Assembly (NCBI RefSeq): GCF_004135675.1
Contig: NZ_QHLX01000005.1
Coordinates: 62,001-126,000 of the forward strand
Direction: 5' to 3'
DNA length: 64,000 nt
Source: Marinitoga lauensis
Lineage (GTDB): Bacteria > Thermotogota > Thermotogae > Petrotogales > Petrotogaceae
The translations under genes and the position numbers were made by a program. The notes below the pieces were generated by a model that worked only from the letters and a program-made list of their open reading frames with translations, was not told where the DNA came from and searched no databases. This document shows positions 38,726 through 49,168 of the stretch, piece by piece. Every line of letters begins with the position of its first letter. The first letter of the stretch is position 1.

Positions 38726-41700
38726 ATGACTACTAAAGTAGTAACTGGTTTGTTTAATGGAAAATACAAAAAATTTTTTGAAATTGAAAAAACAGAAAAA
38801 AATTTTAAAAACAATAGTTTTAATAAATATTTTGATAATAATATATTTATAAAAAATGATAATATAAATTTACCACTTGGACAAAAGCGATTGAAAAAAC
38901 TTACATTAAAAGTCAAAAATATTCGCTTCCATTTCTCTTCTGATAAAAATATAAAAAAAGTTTATCTTGGTAAATCTCTTAAACTTTCTAAAAACTCTTT
39001 CCAATTAAAAAGTAAAAATTTAAAATTCTTAAAAATTAAAAATGTCAAGTTTATTCAATCCGAAAAAGATTTTTCGGATAATTTTGATATTTTAGACAAA
39101 GGTCAAGCTGAAAGTATTGAAAAAGAAATAAAGTTATTGAAAGAAATAATAAAAGAGGAAGATAAACTGCCAGAAGAGATAAAAAAAGAAGTAAAAGAAT
39201 TAAGAAGAATAATGTTAAAGGCAAAAGGAAAAGAAGAAATAAGAACAAATAACAGGGAATTATTAGTAAAAGAACCAATAGTAAAAATAAAGAGTAATGA
39301 AAAAGAAATGCAAAAAACAGAAGAAATAAATAAGAAGATAAATGAAATAATAAAAGAAATAATAAAAGAGGAAGATAAACTGCCAGAAGAGATAAAAAAG
39401 AAGTAAAAGAATTAAGAAGAATAATGTTAAAGGCAAAAGGAAAAGGAAAAGAAGAAATAAGAACAAATAACAGGGAATCATTGGTAAAAGAACCAATAGT
39501 AAAAATAAAGAATAATGAAAAAGAAATGCAAGAGACAGAAGAAATAAATAAGAAGATAAATGAAATAATAAAAGAAATAATAAAAGAGGAAGACAAATTA
39601 CCAGAAGAGATAAAAAAAGAAGTAAAAGAATTAAAAAGAATAATGCTAAAGGCAAAAGGAAAAGAAGAAATAAGAACAAATAACAGGGAATTATTGGTAA
39701 AAGAACCAATAATAAAAATGAAGAGTAATGAAAAAGAAATGCAAGATACAGAAGAAATAAATAGGAAGATAAATGAAATAATAAAAGAAATAATAAAAGA
39801 GGAAGATAAACTGCCAGAAGAGATAAAAAAAGAAGTAAAAGAATTAAGAAGAATAATGTTAAAGGCAAAAGGAAAAGAAGAAATAAGAACAAATAACAGG
39901 GAATTATTAGTAAAAGAACCAATAGTAAAAGTGAAGAGTAATGAAAAAGAAATGCAAAAAACAGAAGAAATAAATAAGAAGATAAATGAAATAATAAAAG
40001 AAATAATAAAAGAGGAAGATAAACTGCCAGAAGGGTAAAAAAAGAAGTAAAAGAGTTAAAAGGAATAATGTTAAGAGCAAAAAATAAAAGGAAAGAAGAA
40101 ATAAAATCAAACAATATGGAATCATTGGTAAAAAAACCAATAATAAAAATGAAGAGTAATGAAAAAGAAATGCAAGATACAGAAGAAATAAATAGGAAGA
40201 TAAATGAAATAATAAAAGAAATAATAAAAGAGGAAGATAAACTGCCAGAAGAGATAAAAAAAGAAGTAAAAGAATTAAGAAGAATAATGTTAAAGGCAAA
40301 AGGAAAAGAAGAAATAAAATCAAACAATATGGAATCATTGGTAAAAAAACCAATAATAAAAATGAAGAGTAATGAAAAAGAAATGCAAGATACAGAAGAA
40401 ATAAATAGGAAGATAAATGAAATAATAAAAGAAATAATAAAAGAAATAATAAAAGAGGAAGATAAACTGCCAGAAGAGATAAAAAAAGAAGTAAAAGAAT
40501 TAAGAAGAATAATGTTAAAGGCAAAAGGAAAAGAAGAAATAAGAACAAATAACAGGGAATTATTAGTAAAAGAACCAATAGTAAAAATAAAGAGTAATGA
40601 AAAAGAAATGCAAAAAACAGAAGAAATAAATAAGAAGATAAATGAAATAATAAAAGAAATAATAAAAGAGGAAGATAAACTGCCAGAAGAGATAAAAAAG
40701 AAGTAAAAGAATTAAAAGGAATAATGTTAAGAGCAAAGAATAAAGGGAAAGAAGAAATAAGAACAAATAACAGGGAATCATTGATAAAAGAACCAATGAT
40801 AAAAATGAAGAGTAATGAAAAGAAATGCAAAGGACAGAAGAAATAAATAAGAAGATAAATGAAATAATAAAAGAAATAATAAAAGAGGAAGATAAACTGC
40901 CAGAAGAGATAAAAAAGAAGTAAAAGAATTAAGAAGAATAATGTTAAAGGCAAAAGGAAAAGAAGAAATAAGAACAAATAACAGGGAATTATTAGTAAAA
41001 GAACCAATAGTAAAAATAAAGAGTAATGAAAAAGAAATGCAAAAAACAGAAGGAATAAATAAGAAGATAAATGAAATAATAAAAGAAATAATAAAAGAAG
41101 AAGACAAATTACCAGAAGAGATAAAAAAGAAGTAAAAGAATTGAAAAAAAAGTTATTAAAATTACAGTTAAAAATTTTAAAAAGTCCAAAGATATTACTT
41201 ACGAGAACCCTGAATATTCTACATATATGAACATTATAAAGAAAGATATTTTTCTTACAAAGCATAATAAAGTAGTTGAAAAAGGAAAAATCATTATTAG
41301 TAAAAATATTGGTAAAGATATAATAAAAATAAAATTTAAAACAGGAATAATAGCCTATATTAATAATGATAAAAAAACAAAATTTAAATTATTTAAATTA
41401 AACAAAGAAATCAAAGATAGAAGTAATATTAATTTGATTACGAAAGATATTAAAACTATATTTGAAAATAAAATAAGAAATTTTGAAAGAAGTAATAATC
41501 AATCAAAATTGTTGTACTCTGATAAAAAAGTAGATTTAATAATCTCAAAAAAAATATCAAATAATCAATTGAAGGAAAAAGCAGTACATTTATCGAAAAA
41601 TATAATGTCGAATACACAAAAAATAAAGAAAATGATAACTAAAAATACTTTTATCATACTCAATAAAAAAGATTCTCAAGTAAATGTGGGCAAAGTGTTT

Positions 41701-42318
41701 AAATATGTAGATTCTATAGTTTATAAAATCAATAAGAATAATCAAATTAAAAATAAGGATTTTTTAGTTAACAAGAATCAAGAAGTATTTACTAAAAAAA
41801 GTGCAAAAAAAATAATTAGTAATAATATCTATTTTTTGCATCCAACGATAAAACCAAGCAACACTAATTTTAAAGAAATTTATGAGACAAAACAAATTTC
41901 TGCAAATGAATTATTAAATAGAATATACGAAACTACAGAAAAAATTCAAAATATTCCAAAATATTTTGAAAGAACAGTTGTAAAAATTAATCCTCCGGAT
42001 TTAGGAAATTTAGAAATAACGATTGTTAAATCGCAAAAAAATTTAAAAATAGAATTTAATTTAGAAAATAGTAAAAATAAAGAAGAAATAGAAAGAAGAA
42101 TGGAACCATTAATAGTCAATTTAAAAGAAAAATATGAAAAAGTGGAAATTGCTATAAAAACAGAATTTAATGATTCAAATGAAAATTATCATGAAGATGA
42201 AAAAAATCAAGAAAATGAATCTGAATATTCAAAAGAAAACACATCAAAAGAAAAAGAAAAGAGAAAAAATAAGAGAAACCAATTTTGGGAACTTTTAAGA
42301 GGTGAAGAATATGATTAA
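38726..42318 (+). CDS. fliK: FliK-like flagellar hook-length control protein with giant tandem-repeat insert (frameshifted)
   Basis: The corrected protein is about 1,199 residues, far longer than usual FliK proteins. Residues ~1-135 are a basic N-terminal secretion domain. Residues ~139-810 are the 71-residue repeats. The C-terminal domain has FERTVVKINPPDLGNLEITIVKSQ and IERRMEPLIVNLKEKYEKVEIAI, the FliK substrate-switch domain, followed by an acidic/basic tail. Seven single-base losses are inferred: at A runs near 39392, 40695, 40820, 40915, 41125 and 41145, and near 40035. Seven added bases restore one frame end to end. It lies between motE/ylxF and flgD, the Bacillus fliK position. The RBS is AGGAGGGG before ATG 38726. 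Confidence 0.85.
39140..41140 (+). repeat. Tandem repeat of a 213-bp unit inside fliK, about ten copies
   Basis: The anchor GAGGAAGATAAACTGCC (or a close variant) recurs at 39155, 39368, 39586, 39799, 40012, 40230, 40455, 40668, 40885 and 41097. After correcting single-base losses, spacings are 213, 219, 213, 213, 219, 225, 213, 219 and 213 bp, all multiples of three. One unit encodes a Lys/Glu-rich helix: KEEDKLPEEIKKEVKELRR, IMLKAKGKEEI, then RTNNRELLVKEPIVKIKSN, EKEMQKTEEINKKINEII. Two subtypes differ mainly in RTNNRELLVKEP versus KSNNMESLVKKP. Copies are nearly identical at the DNA level. Confidence 0.95.
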
Positions 42319-42973
42319 TGGAATAAATAATACAAAATATTTTACAAATTCGCTACAAAAAAAGGATAGTGAACCTAAAAAAGATTTGGACAAAGATGCT
42401 TTTTTAAAAATTTTAATGACCCAATTGAAATATCAGGATCCAACAAATACCATGGATGATAAGGAATTTATAGCTCAAATGTCACAATTATCTTCGACAG
42501 AACAAATTATGAATATGAGTAAGTCTTTCCAAAAAATGGTTTCATCTCAAATGAATTTATTTAAAGTTCAGGCTTCTAACTTAATTGGGAAAAATGTAGT
42601 AGTGGAAAATAACAAAATAAATTTAACAGGAGGTTTTTCTGATGCAATAATCTATAATTTGGAAGAACCTACCAAAGTATATGTGGATATTTATGATAAT
42701 AAAGATAATTTAGTATATACAAAAGATTTAGGAATACAGGAAGAAGGGATGAAAACATTCAATTGGGATGGAAGAGGAACGAATGGTGTTGGATTACCGG
42801 ATGGAGAATATAGATATGAAGTATATACATATAAAAATGGCAAAAAAGAAAAAATAGGAGGATTGGATGGTGGAAAAGTAGATGCAGTTCAATTTAACGA
42901 CAATCAATTTTATGTTCTTGTAAATGGTCAAAAATACAGTACTGAAAATATTATTGAAATATCAGAAATATAA
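42311..42973 (+). CDS. flgD: FlgD, flagellar hook capping protein
   Basis: A 220-residue scaffold that caps the growing hook and directs FlgE polymerisation. KDAFLKILMTQLKYQDPTNTMDDKEFIAQMSQLSSTEQI is the FlgD signature in the N-terminal 40-80 residues. The C-terminal part has the Ig/tudor-like core with FNWDGRGTNGVGLPDGEYRYEVY. ATG 42311 follows AGAGGTGAAGA and overlaps the fliK stop by eight bases, so translation is coupled. Confidence 0.95.
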   Translation: MINGINNTKYFTNSLQKKDSEPKKDLDKDAFLKILMTQLKYQDPTNTMDDKEFIAQMSQLSSTEQIMNMSKSFQKMVSSQMNLFKVQASNLIGKNVVVENNKINLTGGFSDAIIYNLEEPTKVYVDIYDNKDNLVYTKDLGIQEEGMKTFNWDGRGTNGVGLPDGEYRYEVYTYKNGKKEKIGGLDGGKVDAVQFNDNQFYVLVNGQKYSTENIIEISEI

Positions 42974-42997
42974 ATAATATATTGGGAGGAGATTAAT

Positions 42998-45642
42998 ATG
43001 TTAAGAGCAATGTTCAGTGGCCAAAGCGGACTAAAAAATTTCCAGACACAATTAGACGTAATAGGCAACAATATTTCAAATGTAAATACCATTGGATATA
43101 AAACATCCCGGGTTACTTTTCAAAATACATTGTCACAAACTTTAGCTGAATCAAGAGGAGCGAGTGGACAATTTGGTGGAGTAAATGCTATACAGGTTGG
43201 TCTTGGCTCAAAAATAGCTTCAATAGATAAAATAATGACCCAGGGTTCATTACAAAATACTGGAAACAAAACAGATATGGCAATAAAAGGCGAAGGTTTT
43301 TTGTTTTATCGGATGGTCTTTCAAAATATTTTTCGCGCGCAGGAAATTTCACATTAGATTCAGAAGGACATTTTGTTAATCCTTCCAGTGGAATGAAATT
43401 ACAGGGTTGGAATGCTAAGGTAACAGATACCGGAAAAAGATATATAGATTCAAATGAACCCATACAGGATATTACAATTTCACCAAATTTAGTTATGGAA
43501 GCAAGAGAAACAACGTTTTTAAATTTAGCTGATAATTTAAATTCCGATGTTGGTATAAAAGAGACTACAATGACAATAAAATCATCATCTGGAGATGTGG
43601 TACCTGTAAAATTTACTTTTGAAAGAATAATGTCAGAGCAATATAAAGATAGAATAGTATATAGATGGCATGCTGAAACAGTAGATCCAGATAAAAACTA
43701 CGAATTGCTTGGTGGAAGTAATTATGGTGAAGTAGAACTTGATGAGGTTGGAAATGTTCTGCGATGGTCAAATTATCCTGGACATGTTGTTAGAGCTAAT
43801 GCAACAAATGATTTTAATTCATCATTCCCAGCAGGTTCAAGAATTGATCTTGGTAAAAATGGTATTGATTGGCCATTAAGAGCGTATGGAGATATATCGG
43901 TTTCAGATAGTAATGGCGCACCGGTAACCTTATTGTCACAAGATGATGATGATGGTAGTGGAGCTATAGATTCATCAGATAGACCAGATATATTAATTTA
44001 TAGAGATGCAACAAATCCGAATAAAGTAACAGTTCAGGTTTCTGATAGTGGAGGAACTACATATACCGGCACAATTACTACAGATGGTACTTTTTATGAT
44101 TTAAATAGATTATTTGCACAGGGAGTAACATTAGATGATGGAACAGGAAATGAAATAACTTTAAAAAATCTAATATTAGACTCAGGAGTTTCTGAATCTG
44201 TAGCCTTATTACCTGTAGGTCAGGCTAATGCATTGTCGATTGAAATGTATCAATCTGGTTCTGATGATAAAACTGAATGGGGATTAGATGGAATTTATAT
44301 GACAGATACTAAAGGAGAGCTAATTCCAAAATATCAGGATGAAGATAATAGATTACAATTAACAGATGGAACTAATCAAAGAAATGTGAAATTTTTAGGT
44401 GGTATCTCATTAAAGGATAGTCAGAATAATGAAGTGTTTTATGATCCGAGAGATATATCTTTTAGTGTAGATGCAACAGGTAATGTTACAATAACATTAA
44501 AGGTTGAAGAGAGTGGAACATTAAAAACAGTGACTTTCAGTGATGCGGATGGAGATAGTGGATCTGCAGACACTGTAGAAGAATTTAATTCAAAAATGGA
44601 AAGTGGATGGAAATCTGCAGATGGCAAATATACAATTTCTGGACTTTCTGTTATTGAAGCAAATGCTACAGATACGTTTGTATCAACGACTACCAATACC
44701 AGTGGTGAAACATCTGAAGCTGGAACTGTTCGATATGTTGCAGCTAAAAAAATTATTCAAACACCTGTTTCTGGTGAATTGAGATTAATTGATACAGAAA
44801 ATTCGCAAAATTATAAAATAGCAGAATATGAAAATCCAAATGTAGTAATATCAACGAAAGTATATGATTCTTTGGGAAATGATTATGATATTAATATAAA
44901 ATATTCAAAAATTTCTGATAATACCTGGTATTGGAAAGCTGAAACTGTGGATGGACAACCATTATACAAAATAACGGAAGATGGTACGACTACATCAGAT
45001 CCAGCTGAAGGAGTTGTTGCTTTTGATGGTAAAGGTCAATATTTAACTTCAAGATGGAGATTAGATTCAGTGGGATATGTTGATTATGATACGTCAGATA
45101 GTGATAATGGTTCTATAGGGTTTTGGTTTGATCCAGCAAGTACTGGTGAATCTCCAAATGAAAGAGTAGCTCCATCTTCAGTCGCGGCAGCTGGACCCGT
45201 AAAAGTGAATTTGAATATGTATGATTTAACTCAGTTTGCAGCACCAAATTCAGTAAATGTTGCTGATCAAGATGGGAATGCAAAAGGAGTATTACAAAAT
45301 TTTACAATTAACGATCTTGGTGAAGTATTGGGAATGTTTTCTAATGGGAAATCTGATTTAATTGCTCAAGTAGCTGTAGCTAAATTTACAAATCCTGGTG
45401 GATTGATTGATATGGGAAACTCAATGTTCGCACAAAGTGAAAATAGTGGGCTAGCAAAAATAGGTTCTTTTGGTGAAGAAGGTGCAGGAACATTGGTATC
45501 AGGTGCTCTGGAAATGTCAAATGTAGACCTTTCAGAAGAATTTACAAAAATGATTACAGCTCAAAGAGGGTTTCAGGCATCAGCAAGAGTAATTACAACA
45601 TCAGATCAAATACTTACTGAATTAGTAAATTTAAAGAGATAA
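42998..45642 (+). CDS. flgE: FlgE, flagellar hook protein, unusually long (apparent frameshift)
   Basis: The corrected protein is about 881 residues; FlgE in enteric bacteria is about 400. The N-terminus [19 protein letters not shown] and [19 protein letters not shown] is the flagellar rod/hook motif, and the C-terminus [27 protein letters not shown] is its partner in the D0 coiled coil. The frame breaks at the T6 run near 43301-43306 within EGFFVLSDG; one added base restores it. Extra residues ~100-600 are Asp/Gly/Thr-rich surface domains, including calcium-binding-like [13 protein letters not shown]. Long hooks with decorated subunits are known in Campylobacter, so the size is unusual but not unprecedented. 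Confidence 0.92.
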
Positions 45643-45653
45643 TGGTGATTTAA

Positions 45654-45857
45654 ATGATAAAAGTAACTAATCTTGGAGGTAAGGAATTTTTTATAAATCC
45701 AGATATGATTGAGAAAATAGAGGCAAGACCTGATACAACTATTATTCTAAATAATGGTCATATATATGTTGTAAAAGAATCTGTAGAAGAAATTATTCAG
45801 GAAATAATAGAGTTTAGAAGTAAAATATTTTCTCTTGGGTTTAAAAGAGGTGATTAG
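45654..45857 (+). CDS. FlbD/SwrD-family flagellar protein
   Basis: A 67-residue protein matching FlbD (SwrD/YlzI in Bacillus): MIKVTNLGGKEFFINPDMIEKIEARPDT, then IILNNGHIYVVKESVEEII. In Bacillus SwrD raises motor torque and is encoded after flgE in the same operon. Here it lies between flgE and motA, consistent with a stator-related function (inference). Its stop is adjacent to the motA ATG. Confidence 0.9.
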   Translation: MIKVTNLGGKEFFINPDMIEKIEARPDTTIILNNGHIYVVKESVEEIIQEIIEFRSKIFSLGFKRGD

Positions 45858-46628
45858 ATGGATATATCAACATTAGCTGGACTTGGGTTAGCAATGGCAG
45901 CTATAGTATTAGGGGCAATTTCTGATTTTGGATCGTTAATTGACATGCCATCGTTTTTTATTACAGTTGTTGGATCAATTGGGGGTATGTTTATAGCAAA
46001 TCCAAAAGATGTGTCTTTTAAGTTTTTTCAGGCTATAATAAAAGGTATTAAAGAACCTACAATAGATACAGTGGAGACATTGAAAACGTTATATTCATTT
46101 GCAGAAAAAGCACGTAGAGAAGGATTAATATCTTTAGAAGCAGATCTTGAAAATTTGGAGAATGAATTTATGAAAGATGGTTTAAGGGCAGCAGTAGATG
46201 GAACAGATCCTGAAGAGATAAGAAAGATACTTGAAATAAAAATGGAACTTTTTGAAGAAGAAGAAGGAAAGTGGTCAGGTGTATTGAATACGTGGGGATC
46301 ATTAGCACCGGCCTTTGGGATGATTGGAACCTTGATAGGTTTGGTTTTGATGTTAAAAACATTAAATGACCCTACGACGATTGGTCCTAAAATGGCGATT
46401 GCTTTGATAACAACATTGTATGGCGCTTTAGTTGCAAATATTTTTTCATTGCCAATAGCTGAGAAAATTGGAAGAAGAACAAAAGCGCAGGTAAACATGT
46501 TACGAATGATAACAGAAGGTATATTATCAATTGTTTCAGGAGAAAATCCAAGGTTAATGGAAGAAAAATTAAAAGCATTTTTAAGTCCTGATGATAAAAA
46601 GAAATATGAATCAGAAAAAGAAGGGTGA
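45858..46628 (+). CDS. motA: MotA, flagellar stator protein
   Basis: A 256-residue proton- or sodium-channel subunit of the stator, with four membrane helices (about 2-22, 32-50, 148-172, 182-204) and a large cytoplasmic loop. SLIDMPSFFITVVGSIGGMF, WGSLAPAFGMIGTLIGLVLML and ALITTLYGALVANIFSLPIAEK are MotA/PomA hallmarks, with charged loop residues (KARREGLISLE) that contact FliG. Ion type cannot be decided from sequence alone. It is co-transcribed with motB six bases downstream. Confidence 0.96.
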   Translation: MDISTLAGLGLAMAAIVLGAISDFGSLIDMPSFFITVVGSIGGMFIANPKDVSFKFFQAIIKGIKEPTIDTVETLKTLYSFAEKARREGLISLEADLENLENEFMKDGLRAAVDGTDPEEIRKILEIKMELFEEEEGKWSGVLNTWGSLAPAFGMIGTLIGLVLMLKTLNDPTTIGPKMAIALITTLYGALVANIFSLPIAEKIGRRTKAQVNMLRMITEGILSIVSGENPRLMEEKLKAFLSPDDKKKYESEKEG

Positions 46629-46633
46629 TTTAA

Positions 46634-47515
46634 ATGGCTAATAAATGTAAAAAAGATGAAGGCCCACCACCACCAGCAGCTTGGTTGGCTACATTTAGTG
46701 ATTTAAATTCATTGTTAATGACATTTTTCGTTATGTTGTTTTCAATGTCATCAATATCACCTGGTAAATTCCAACAGGCAGCAGTAAGCTTTAGAAGTCC
46801 ATTTAGTGGAACTCCGCCAAGTGTATTAACAGGTGGAAGAAGTTTATCAGAAGAAAGTTTGATTACTTCTAATCCAGGTATAAGAGTTGAACTTTTTAGA
46901 CTTCAGGATAATCCAAAATATAAAGGAAGAATAACGATTGAAGAGAATGATAAAGGAACTATTATCAAGATGCAGGATATGGCTTTTTTTGAACCTGGAA
47001 GTGCCAGATTAACAGCAGATGCAAAAGAATTGTTATATAAATTGGGTATAATTCTTATAGAGCACTCAAATAATGCGATTGAAATATATGGTTTTACTGA
47101 TGATAGGCCTCCAGCCGATACATCAATATATCCTTCAAACTGGCACTTAGGAGCTGCTAGGGCAGCGAGTGTTGCAAGGTTTTATGCAGATGAAATGAAA
47201 CAGAAACGTACTATGGAAAGATTGGCTGAAGTAAGAGAAGGAAAATTTGATCCTGAATATTATTATAATCCTGAAAGATTTTATCCTATAGCTGTTGGGG
47301 ATAAAGAGATTAAAAAAGATATACAAAATCTAAAATCAAATATTGAAGCTCAAAAATTAAAATTAAAAGAAGATTTTGAGCAGGGAAAGGTGAATATTGC
47401 AGATATGAAATTGAAAGAAAAAAATTTAGATGAGAAATATAAAAAAGATCTGGAAACTCTAAGAAGAAAATATAGGAGAATAGATTTACTAATATTAAGA
47501 CAGCGTTTGAGATAG
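46634..47515 (+). CDS. motB: MotB, flagellar stator protein with an inserted coiled coil
   Basis: A 293-residue peptidoglycan-anchoring stator subunit. The single membrane helix PAAWLATFSDLNSLLMTFFVMLF carries the ion-binding Asp. The OmpA-like domain begins at GTIIKMQDMAFFEPGSARLTADAKELL and contains IEIYGFTDDRPP and WHLGAARAASVARFY. The usual final strands after a FYPIAVGD loop are interrupted by ~60 residues of charged coiled coil (KDIQNLKSNIEAQKLKLKEDF), after which YRRIDLLILRQRLR completes the fold. This insertion is not seen in typical MotB. Confidence 0.94.
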   Translation: MANKCKKDEGPPPPAAWLATFSDLNSLLMTFFVMLFSMSSISPGKFQQAAVSFRSPFSGTPPSVLTGGRSLSEESLITSNPGIRVELFRLQDNPKYKGRITIEENDKGTIIKMQDMAFFEPGSARLTADAKELLYKLGIILIEHSNNAIEIYGFTDDRPPADTSIYPSNWHLGAARAASVARFYADEMKQKRTMERLAEVREGKFDPEYYYNPERFYPIAVGDKEIKKDIQNLKSNIEAQKLKLKEDFEQGKVNIADMKLKEKNLDEKYKKDLETLRRKYRRIDLLILRQRLR

Positions 47516-47530
47516 TGAGGTGGAATATCA

Positions 47531-48070
47531 ATGGCTGAAGAAGAAATTCAAGAAGAAAAAGAGGAGAAGAAAGGACCGAATATTATATTATTATTACTAA
47601 TAGCTGTAGTGGTTTCTGTTATATTATCCGTGGGAGGAGCATTTTTTCTGATAAATATTCTTGGTAAAAATATAGTTCAACAGGCGCAACAACAGGCGCA
47701 ACAACAGGCACAGGGGGTTCAAAAGGCTCCTCAAATTGGTTTGGCGGAAGTTATTAGAGAAGGGCATCAGAGACAATTTATGCTTAAAGGTGGAAATGAG
47801 ATAGCTATTGTTAACGCTTTGCAGTTAAAAGTTGGTAGTGATGAATGTAGAGCAGCAGTTGCACAATATAATGTTGAAATATTAGAAGCAATAGGTTTGA
47901 TATTTATTACCAAAACGCGTGAAGATTTAACAACAGTTGAAGGTAGAGAAATATTAAAAAATCAGATAAAAAATGCAATTAATGAAATAACAGGGTTTGT
48001 TGGTGAAAAAGAGAAATTTGGAGTAATTCAGGTTATAATAGATATAGTAGTAATTACGTCAGCTTATTAA
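47531..48070 (+). CDS. fliL: FliL, flagellar basal body-associated protein
   Basis: A 179-residue single-pass protein that surrounds the stator. An acidic N-terminus (MAEEEIQEEKEEKKG) precedes the membrane helix (IILLLLIAVVVSVILSVGGAFFLI), a Gln-rich linker (QQAQQQAQQQAQ) and the stomatin-like periplasmic domain (FMLKGGNEIAIVNALQLKVG, LTTVEGREILKNQIKNAINE). The C-terminus VIQVIIDIVVITSAY-like strand fits FliL. It lies between motB and fliM. Confidence 0.9.
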   Translation: MAEEEIQEEKEEKKGPNIILLLLIAVVVSVILSVGGAFFLINILGKNIVQQAQQQAQQQAQGVQKAPQIGLAEVIREGHQRQFMLKGGNEIAIVNALQLKVGSDECRAAVAQYNVEILEAIGLIFITKTREDLTTVEGREILKNQIKNAINEITGFVGEKEKFGVIQVIIDIVVITSAY

Positions 48071-48084
48071 AAGGTGGTGAAAAT

Positions 48085-49113
48085 ATGCCTCCAGATAATG
48101 AAACTTTATCACAAGAGGAAATTGATGCGTTATTGCATGCTATGGAGGCTGGTTCGTTAGCAGTTTCAAATGTTAATGAAGAAGAAGATATAATGGCAAA
48201 TGTTCGGGAATATAATTTCCGAAGACCTATGAAGTTCTCTAAAGAACAATTGAGAACTTTACAACTTATACATGAAAATTATGCTCGAGATGTATCCACC
48301 TATTTATCTTCACGTGCTCGTTCATATGTGAATGTAACCTTTGCAAGTGTTGATCAAATAACTTTTAGTGAATTTCAACAATCACTAACCAGTCCAACTT
48401 TTATATCTGTATTTTCCACAGATATATTACCTGGTAGTGCTGTGTTTCAAATGGGGTTGGATATAGGTTATGTTTTGGTCGATAAATTATTAGGAGGGCC
48501 AGGTATTCCACTTGAAACATTAAGAACGCCTACAGAATTAGAACTGGCTATTTTGAGAAAAGAGGGATTATCTCTCATTAAAGCCTTAAGTAAAGCCTGG
48601 GCTACAATTGTTCCATTTGATACTATATTGGAAAAAACAGAATTTAATCCTCAATTTGTTCAAATAGCAGCACCAAATGAAATGACAGTATTGATTACAT
48701 TATCTATCAATTTTAAAGATATACAGGGATTTATAAATGTTTGTTGGCCATCATCTTTATTAGAACCGATTAATGAAAAATTAACAACAAGATTATGGTC
48801 ACCAGATAGAAAAACAACACAAAAACAAATTGAAAAATTAAAAAATTCAGTATTAATGACAAAGGCTGAAGTAAAAGCTATTTTGGGTGAAACAACCATA
48901 CAATTAAGCGATTTTCTTAATATTGATATTGGGGATGTAATCAGATTAAATTCATTTAATGATGAGCCAATTAGTATAACAGTTCAGGATACTCCTATTT
49001 TTAAAGGGACACCTGGAATTTATAAAGGGCATTATGCTGTAAACATTGAAAAAGAAGATCCAGAATTGCTTGAAAAAGTTTTGGTTGAAAGATATTTAAA
49101 GACTCTTCAATAG
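48085..49113 (+). CDS. fliM: FliM, flagellar motor switch protein
   Basis: A 342-residue C-ring subunit that receives CheY-P. The N-terminal LSQEEIDALLHAM is the CheY-binding peptide. The middle CheC-like domain (VREYNFRRPMKFSKEQLRTLQ to ~residue 240) and the C-terminal SpoA domain (AILGETTIQLSDFLNIDIGDVIRL) are both present. It contains FQMGLDIGYVLVDKLLGGPG, the GGxG core motif. The ribosome site is AAGGTGGTG before ATG 48085. The chemoreceptor at 12946 would signal to it. Confidence 0.96.
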   Translation: MPPDNETLSQEEIDALLHAMEAGSLAVSNVNEEEDIMANVREYNFRRPMKFSKEQLRTLQLIHENYARDVSTYLSSRARSYVNVTFASVDQITFSEFQQSLTSPTFISVFSTDILPGSAVFQMGLDIGYVLVDKLLGGPGIPLETLRTPTELELAILRKEGLSLIKALSKAWATIVPFDTILEKTEFNPQFVQIAAPNEMTVLITLSINFKDIQGFINVCWPSSLLEPINEKLTTRLWSPDRKTTQKQIEKLKNSVLMTKAEVKAILGETTIQLSDFLNIDIGDVIRLNSFNDEPISITVQDTPIFKGTPGIYKGHYAVNIEKEDPELLEKVLVERYLKTLQ

Positions 49114-49128
49114 TGACTTTAGCGTAAC

Positions 49129-49149
49129 TGGATTAGAAGGACTAATCCA
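49129..49149 (+). promoter_or_regulatory. Hairpin between fliM and fliY
   Basis: TGGATTAG-AAGGA-CTAATCCA forms an 8-bp stem with a 5-base loop in the 55-base gap before fliY. There is no U tract, so termination is unlikely; it may mark an RNA processing or stability site (inference). Confidence 0.45.
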
Positions 49150-49168
49150 TAGTGGAGGTGTGTAATAC

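Noticed and set aside
39140..41140. CRISPR-like array
   Set aside because: Units are contiguous, 213 bp long, coding and without unique spacers; no cas genes are present.
39140..41150. Programmed frameshifting or phase variation at the recurring A6/A7 run in fliK
   Set aside because: Similar single-base losses occur in unrelated essential genes across the window, so sequencing error is simpler.
39263..41265. Long leucine/phenylalanine-rich open frames on the minus strand opposite fliK, resembling a multi-pass membrane protein
   Set aside because: They are the mirror of AAA/GAA-rich repeat codons, have no start site or ribosome site, and vanish as soon as the plus-strand coding is recognised.
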